Of a stretch of DNA of 10,790 bases, positions 6,350 through 10,790 are shown one piece after another (the first letter of the stretch is position 1; the number at the start of each line of letters is the position of its first letter). Source of the stretch: DAIOXA01 sp050949165 (GTDB taxonomy: Bacteria; Bacillota; Proteinivoracia; UBA4975); contig JBMNFF010000006.1 of the NCBI GenBank assembly GCA_050949165.1, forward strand, positions 1 to 10,790. Reading direction: 5' to 3'. The notes under the pieces are model-generated. The model was given only the letters and a program-made list of their open reading frames with translations, had not been told where the DNA came from and searched no databases. The position numbers and the translations under genes are program-made.

Positions 6350-6715
6350 CCTTGAGTTAGGTTGGATGGCTAATCATCCAGAAACACCAGCTTAGAGTAG
6401 CGACCGCTGTCGTTGCGCAGTCTAACTTATAATAGCTGACTGATGCATTTATGTTCATGCTATCTTTAAACCATGCCTGAACTTGTCGGGAAAATTCTTG
6501 ATTGTGGGTCAGGATAAATAACTGCCCAACACTGGCCACCCTGTCCTTCAGGAAGTTAAATGCATAGGTTCACAGACCTTTCGTCCAGAGGACTACAGGA
6601 TCATTCGATGACTACTATTCCCGGTTGTAAAGACCTTGGATGACAAAGATTTTGATCGCAGCTTCTTGATGGAACCAAAGCTGGTTATCATGTCCCCCTC
6701 CTCAGGGATTGCGGT
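6350..6715 (-). pseudogene. Decayed C-terminal part of an AAA_13/RloC-like ATPase
   Basis: The minus strand shows, in order but in shifting frames, EEGDMI then IKKLRSK, a Walker B-like stretch near 6580-6612 that rebuilds as IVVI-DDPV-SSLDE, and then FNFLKDRVASVGQLFILTHN. These are followed by FSRQVQAWFKDSMN, VSYYKLD and finally GRYSKLVFLDD (6373 to about 6405) before a stop. This is the order of the C-terminal ATPase lobe of AAA_13-type proteins such as RloC-like anticodon nucleases and related SMC-like defence ATPases, with Walker B, the THN switch and the YYKL block. The Walker A half is missing. At least three or four frame changes and stops show that it is dead. Which member it came from cannot be told from this piece. 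Confidence 0.65.
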
Positions 6716-6733
6716 GCTTAGCCCACAGAACCA

Positions 6734-7402
6734 TCAGCTTTGGCTCTTGTCATGCACGCGGAGTGATAGGACAGCGCTATAGGTTTCCCTGAGGGTCTGG
6801 TGCCGGATTAAGGTTGCATCAAACTTTAATATCTTAAATACCAACTGGACGCAAAACCCAATTAGCAGGGCAGATAATACTGTGCCAATGCCAACCATCC
6901 CGCCTAGGCGCCAGCCAAAGAACAAGGCAGTAAGTTCAACAGCAGCACGACATACCCCTATGGGCAACCCGGTCTTTCTGGTCAGAGCGACCATGAGGCT
7001 GTCCCGGGGTCCAGCACCAAAGGCTGAACTGATGTAGAAATATGAACCAAATGCAATGGAGAATAAGCCCGCAATCAGCATTAGGAGCCCGGGAAGCAAA
7101 TGGTTTGCGGAAGGTAAAATGTTAAGCAGAAGAATTGCATCCAGGAAAACGCCAACCAGCAGCATGTTTGCCAGGCTTCCGAGGCCGATTTTTTCTTTTA
7201 GCAGCATGACGGTGACTATAATAACGACTCCAACGAAAATTGTTGCTGCGCCAATGCTTATTCCCGTGGTCATGGCAACACCAACGTGGAAAACATCCCA
7301 GGGTGCATAGCCTAACTGGGCTTTTAAAGTGCTAGCAATCCCCAACGCATACAGGAAAAGACCTAAGATTAAACGGGCAAAGCGAATGGTAAAGTCTCTC
7401 AT
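6734..7402 (-). CDS. YczE/YitT-type integral membrane protein (COG2364-like)
   Basis: The 222-residue protein has about five or six membrane segments, at roughly 8-28, 48-68, 76-96, 102-124 and 150-190. Family-type loops are GYAPWDVFHVG (31-41) with TTGISIG, YFYISSAFGAGPRDSLM (121-137) and GGMVGIGTV (167-175). It belongs to the YczE/YyaS group of bacterial membrane proteins, whose transported substrate is not established. YczE of Bacillus has been linked to peptide antibiotic production. The gene lies 85 bp downstream of the helicase fusion on the same strand. A loose GAGGGGCAG lies about 11 bases before the ATG, so read-through or a weak own promoter is possible. It looks intact and is probably a host gene at the edge of the damaged region. 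Confidence 0.8.
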   Translation of the reverse strand: MRDFTIRFARLILGLFLYALGIASTLKAQLGYAPWDVFHVGVAMTTGISIGAATIFVGVVIIVTVMLLKEKIGLGSLANMLLVGVFLDAILLLNILPSANHLLPGLLMLIAGLFSIAFGSYFYISSAFGAGPRDSLMVALTRKTGLPIGVCRAAVELTALFFGWRLGGMVGIGTVLSALLIGFCVQLVFKILKFDATLIRHQTLRETYSAVLSLRVHDKSQS

Positions 7403-7487
7403 TAGTAAAGTTCTGCCCCTCTCGTACCTTGACTTGTTCTAATGTAATCATACTCTAGATATGTGGTTTTGGGGCGAGCATTAACAA

Positions 7488-9932
7488 CTACCCTATCTCT
7501 TTCTTCAGCAGCCCAATTGCTACCCCCACAATCCTCGCTTGGTTATCTGAGAGTTGGATGGGCTCGTACTTGGGGTTTTCCGGCATCAGCAACACCGAAT
7601 CCCCCATGCGCACGAACCGCTTGAGGGTGGCCTCATCATCAATGGCAACGGCAACAATATCTCTGTTCTGGGCGGTGGACTGCTGCTGAATCAGGACATG
7701 GTCCTGGTCATTTATGCCTGCATCGATCATGCTATCCCCCTGGACCTTAAGGAGGTAGCAGTTCTCTCTGTTTCGCAGCCACTCTGTGGGCAGGTAGAAT
7801 CTGGCCTCGCTCTTGCCCTGCATGTAGATGGGCCGGCCGGCGGCAATCCCCTCATAGGTGGGAATCAGCTTTAGCTTATCTCCGCTGTAGGCTTCGCTGC
7901 CGGCAGCGGTTTCTATTATTACTTCCTGGGACAGGTTGCAGTCCCTGACCAGCTTGAACTTCCGCTTGCTGGTGAAGCAGTGAAAGCTGTACTTTTCCAT
8001 GGTGGTGGGCAGCATGAACTGGTTAAAAGCTGGGATATCGTCAATGGGATTAAAGTCTGCATCGATGATAGCCATTTCCCGGCCATCGGTGGCCAGGCCG
8101 TACTGGCAGTGCTTTGCATTGCTCATATAGCTCTTGAGCTGGTCCAGGGCTTGTTGGGCGCCGCTGCCGGGGGCTTTCACTTCGCAGAAGATATAGGGTA
8201 CCAGTCGGCCATCCCTGTTTACCTGGATGCAGATATCCACTGAGCCGATGTTGGACATGTTGTTGACCTTGTATTCCACTGCCAATAAGGCCCGGGGGTA
8301 GTTGTACTTATCCTGCAGCTCCCTTAGCAACCACTGCCTTACCTTTTCTTCCTTACTGTAGATGTCCAGGATTTTCTCGCCATACTGGTATTCATCGGGG
8401 CGGATATTGTACATATGGCTGAACCTGTTACTACTGGACAGGCGCAGGTACTTGGGTGAGATGCTGTTTATGAAGCGGGAAGGGTTGGCGCAGGAACTCA
8501 TGTACAGACATTCCGAGGCCCGGGTCATCCCTACGTATAAGAGCTTGCGCTCGGTAATCTCCTGCATATCTTCATCCATTTCCTTATAGGAATTGTAGGG
8601 AATGACGGAATCGTTAAGGCCAACTATGAACACTACCTTGAACTCCAGACCCTTGATGGAATGGATGGTCAAGAGCTTTATGCAGTCATCATCAAAATTG
8701 GCTTCCCTGCCCTTTAGGAGCTGGCAGGTCAGTTTCTGCTCCTCCAGTTGGAGCTGGACCATTTCCAACTGCCGGTTGAGCCGGGCGATGACGATGATCT
8801 CTCCGGGGCGGTATGTATTGAGTAATTGGCTTATTTCCCGGGCAACATATTCCGCTTCCTCCTTCTCGGAGAAGAAGTGCTTGTACACCGGGTACTGGCC
8901 CTGCTTGTCCAGGAGGGCCGGTTCCACATAGTACTCGTCCTCTACAATATCTGTGCTCTCCTCGATGAGGCTGTTGGCGGCTTGGGCTATCTGGGTGGTG
9001 GTCCGGTAGTTCTTGCTCAGCACATTGCCCCTGCCCTTCAGGTCCAGGCCTAGGCTGGTAAAACTCCGCCCCCGGACCAGCCAGGAATGGGGATAGATGC
9101 TCTGGGCGGTATCTGCCACGAAGAGCAGGCTGGAATAATCTCCGGGCTTGTACAGCAGCTTGAGGAACTCCAGCTGCACCCGGGTCAGGTCCTGGCTCTC
9201 ATCGACAATGATATGAGTGTACTTTGGCTCAGGTTGCTCCTGGGCCTTCTTTAATACCAGGATGTCTCTGGTCTTGGGATCGATGAGGCCTTCTTCCTCC
9301 AGGCGGGCATCATAGGCCAGCATCAGCTCGTAGATGGCCTGACGGGTCTCGGAGTTCTTGCGCAACCGCTGGGGACCCTCCGATTGCTTGAGGCTCTGGC
9401 GGCCCAGGCGGTCCACATTCTGGTACTCAGATAACTCCAGATAATTGCAGGAGCGGATCCAGTCAATCTCATCCAAGAGGAAGCTGGCATTTTTGGGGTC
9501 CAGAATCTTTGTTTCCTTAAACTTCTTGGCCAATTCAGCAATGCAGGTCTTAATAACCTGGTACCTCTTATTGGTATTGCCATACATCTGTTCCCGGCGG
9601 TGGGATTGGTCGAAAAGGTTGCAATAGTAGCGGTAGAAAAGGCTGTCAATGGTCATGATGTCAACTTGAGACTGGCTGGGGCCAAAGAGGCTGACATACC
9701 CCTCCCCCTCGACATTGACCTTTTCATAGAGGTAGCGGAGGTACTTGACCAGGGTGTTGTTATAGGTAACCAAAAGCACCCGGTCAAACTCGTCCAGGCA
9801 GTAATTATTCAAGAGATAGCCCGCCCGGTGCACGGCAACAGTGGTCTTTCCGGAGCCGGCAACCCCGCGAACCAGCATGGCCCCGCTGGGGGTGGCGGTG
9901 ATCAGTCTCTTCTGCTCCAGGTTAAGGTTCAT
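7488..9932 (-). CDS. Helicase-nuclease-protease fusion: UvrD/Rep helicase + HSDR_N PD-(D/E)xK domain + LexA-type S24 peptidase
   Basis: The 814-residue protein has three parts. The first, 1-490, is an SF1A UvrD/Rep-type 3'-5' helicase: N-x-E-Q (4-7), Walker A GVAGSGKTT (23-31), IIVDESQDL (241-249), NYRTT (308-312), TIHSIKGLEF (422-431) and LLYVGMTRA (464-472). The second, about 520-640, resembles the type I restriction HsdR N-terminal domain: VRQWLLRELQDKYNYP, D566, IFCEVK with E574 and K576, and QLKSY (598-602), giving a complete PD-(D/E)xK nuclease signature. The third, about 685-814, is LexA/UmuD-like: cleavage site IAAG with A698-G699, S734 in GDSMID and K771 in TLKRF. S734 and K771 are 37 apart, as S119 and K156 are in E. 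coli LexA. There is no LexA DNA-binding domain. GGAGGGG precedes the ATG. I infer a DNA-processing enzyme whose activity changes on RecA-stimulated self-cleavage. Confidence 0.9.
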   Translation of the reverse strand: MNLNLEQKRLITATPSGAMLVRGVAGSGKTTVAVHRAGYLLNNYCLDEFDRVLLVTYNNTLVKYLRYLYEKVNVEGEGYVSLFGPSQSQVDIMTIDSLFYRYYCNLFDQSHRREQMYGNTNKRYQVIKTCIAELAKKFKETKILDPKNASFLLDEIDWIRSCNYLELSEYQNVDRLGRQSLKQSEGPQRLRKNSETRQAIYELMLAYDARLEEEGLIDPKTRDILVLKKAQEQPEPKYTHIIVDESQDLTRVQLEFLKLLYKPGDYSSLLFVADTAQSIYPHSWLVRGRSFTSLGLDLKGRGNVLSKNYRTTTQIAQAANSLIEESTDIVEDEYYVEPALLDKQGQYPVYKHFFSEKEEAEYVAREISQLLNTYRPGEIIVIARLNRQLEMVQLQLEEQKLTCQLLKGREANFDDDCIKLLTIHSIKGLEFKVVFIVGLNDSVIPYNSYKEMDEDMQEITERKLLYVGMTRASECLYMSSCANPSRFINSISPKYLRLSSSNRFSHMYNIRPDEYQYGEKILDIYSKEEKVRQWLLRELQDKYNYPRALLAVEYKVNNMSNIGSVDICIQVNRDGRLVPYIFCEVKAPGSGAQQALDQLKSYMSNAKHCQYGLATDGREMAIIDADFNPIDDIPAFNQFMLPTTMEKYSFHCFTSKRKFKLVRDCNLSQEVIIETAAGSEAYSGDKLKLIPTYEGIAAGRPIYMQGKSEARFYLPTEWLRNRENCYLLKVQGDSMIDAGINDQDHVLIQQQSTAQNRDIVAVAIDDEATLKRFVRMGDSVLLMPENPKYEPIQLSDNQARIVGVAIGLLKKEIG

Positions 9933-10047
9933 GGGATCCCCTCCAGAAATCTGAGATGCTACAATATTCGACGATTTTCATATAATCCCTGCTTAGGAAG
10001 TTATTGCTTTCCCGTTGCCCTACTTTCGCTGGGTAAAAAACTGAAGT

Positions 10048-10077
10048 TTGGCAGTCCCCCCGAGAGCTGTATATGGT
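10048..10077 (+). promoter_or_regulatory. Candidate sigma-70-type promoter of the amidohydrolase gene
   Basis: TTGGCA (10048-10053) and TATGGT (10072-10077) are 18 bp apart, or TATATG (10070-10075) is 16 bp away. The -10 box ends 38 bp before the ATG. The 183-bp gap holds divergent starts, so the helicase fusion must have its own promoter on the other strand. I see no CGAAC-N4-GTTCG LexA box in it. Confidence 0.4.
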
Positions 10078-10115
10078 AAAATGTTGCTATCCAGAGGAAA
10101 GGCGAGAGGTGAATC

Positions 10116-10790
10116 ATGGACAACAGTTTGTTGCACTCATTGGTGGAAAAGCACCGCAGTTATGCTATCTCTGCCCGGGAGCATTTACACAGCCATCCCG
10201 AGCTCAGCGACCAGGAATTTGAAACCTCTAAATTCATTCAGGCCAGCTTAAAGGAGGCGGGTATCGAGCATTATCCAGTGCCGGGCATGACTGGGGTGGT
10301 GGGAATCATCCGGGGAGCCGGCCAGGGCAAGACCATCGCCTTGCGAGCCGATATGGATGCCCTGCCCCTGACGGAAAAATCGGATAAGCCCTATCGCTCC
10401 CAGAACGAAGGGGTGATGCATGCCTGCGGCCATGACGTCCACACCGCAATCCTTCTGGGCACCGCCCGGGTGCTGCAGGATGCCCGGGAGCACCTGCGGG
10501 GCAATGTCAAGTTGTTCTTTCAGCCCGCCGAGGAGACCAGGGGCGGGGCCAAGCGGATGGTAGCCGCCGGCTGTATGAAGGACCCCCGATGTCGACTATG
10601 TCTTTGGCCTGCACGTCGACGGAGCCATTCCCTGCGGCACATTGCGCACCAAGGCCGGGGCCTTTAATGCCAGCGGCGACACCTATAAGGTTACCATCCA
10701 CGGAAAAAAGGCCCACGGTTGCGCTCCCCATTTGGGCAATGACGCCATTGTCGCGGCGGCCAGCATTGTCATGGAGCTCCAGACAGTGGT
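10116..10790 (+). CDS. M20-family amidohydrolase / N-acyl-amino-acid deacylase, frameshifted and partial at the right edge
   Basis: The ATG follows AGAGGTG (10105-10111). The protein belongs to the M20D/AmhX group of zinc amidohydrolases (hippurate hydrolase, N-acetyldiaminopimelate deacetylase, IAA-amino acid hydrolase kin), which remove acyl groups from amino acids. It shows RADMDALPL (77-85), MHACGHDVHTA (101-111, with metal ligands H102, C104 and H109) and FQPAEE (135-140, with the catalytic and ligand glutamates). After KDP the frame breaks at a C5 run (10583-10587). Dropping one C restores DVDYVFGLHVDG, then GKKAHGCAPHLGNDA, to the window edge. Without that, translation stops at 10667. 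The high-quality coding on both sides suggests a recent mutation or a sequencing error rather than an old pseudogene. The exact substrate is undetermined. Confidence 0.85.

Noticed and set aside
6283..6361. CCTAACTC / GAGTTAGG inverted repeat as an insertion-sequence end
   Set aside because: It is only 8 bp, one copy overlaps the ATPase remnant, and no transposase or duplication lies beside it.
9600..10079. Plus-strand 159-residue open frame opposite the helicase start
   Set aside because: It is antisense to conserved helicase motifs including Walker A, so it is a shadow of that gene.
9933..10115. Possible LexA/SOS operator upstream of the helicase-LexA fusion
   Set aside because: No CGAAC-N4-GTTCG or close variant is visible. 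An AATATT-centred near-palindrome is too short to support an operator.
1..10790. CRISPR arrays, tRNA or rRNA genes
   Set aside because: No regularly spaced repeats and no cloverleaf or rRNA-like segments were found on either strand by reading.

Overview
The window looks like an accessory, defence-island-like stretch of a Gram-positive chromosome, probably a clostridial Firmicute of the Peptococcaceae/Desulfotomaculum/Moorella kind. The grounds are strong purine-rich ribosome binding sites, GTG starts, a TnpX-type large serine recombinase remnant, a type 3 BREX remnant and a DDE/ExeA-type transposon. No marker fixes the species, so the taxonomy is inference.

Layout, left to right. 1-347 (minus) is the C-terminal coiled-coil part of a large serine recombinase that has lost its catalytic half and runs off the left edge. 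383-3275 is a complete transposon with imperfect 28-bp inverted ends beginning TGTCC. It carries a leader of three nested inverted repeats, a frameshifted zinc-ribbon (DUF6431-like) gene, a DD35E transposase and an overlapping ExeA/TniB-like ATPase. 3276-3773 (minus) is a wrecked BREX type 3 locus: the first about 35 codons of brxF, with its own ribosome binding site, joined directly to the middle of pglZ. The pglZ part has two frame changes and an in-frame stop, and the transposon end lies in it. A hairpin terminator follows at 3848-3872.

3888-5912 (minus) holds two intact genes of little-known function: an HD-domain phosphohydrolase related to YfbR-type nucleotidases, then a HEPN-domain protein with an intact R-x4-H motif. 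5913-6350 has no supportable gene. About 6350-6715 (minus) is a badly decayed C-terminal piece of an AAA_13/RloC-like ATPase. 6734-7402 (minus) is a YczE/YitT-type membrane protein.

7488-9932 (minus) is the most notable gene. It encodes an 814-residue protein that joins a UvrD/Rep-type helicase, an HSDR_N/PD-(D/E)xK-type nuclease domain and a LexA/UmuD-type S24 self-cleaving peptidase domain. The catalytic motifs of all three parts are intact. Divergent from it, 10116-end (plus) is an M20 amidohydrolase with one extra C that breaks the frame; it continues past the right edge.

Together the window reads as a site where defence and mobile genes have been inserted, deleted and inactivated (recombinase, BREX, AAA_13 ATPase), while three candidate nucleic-acid or nucleotide-acting genes remain intact: HD, HEPN and the helicase-nuclease-LexA fusion. 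The LexA-type domain suggests that the fusion protein is controlled by RecA-stimulated or damage-stimulated self-cleavage, which is inference.
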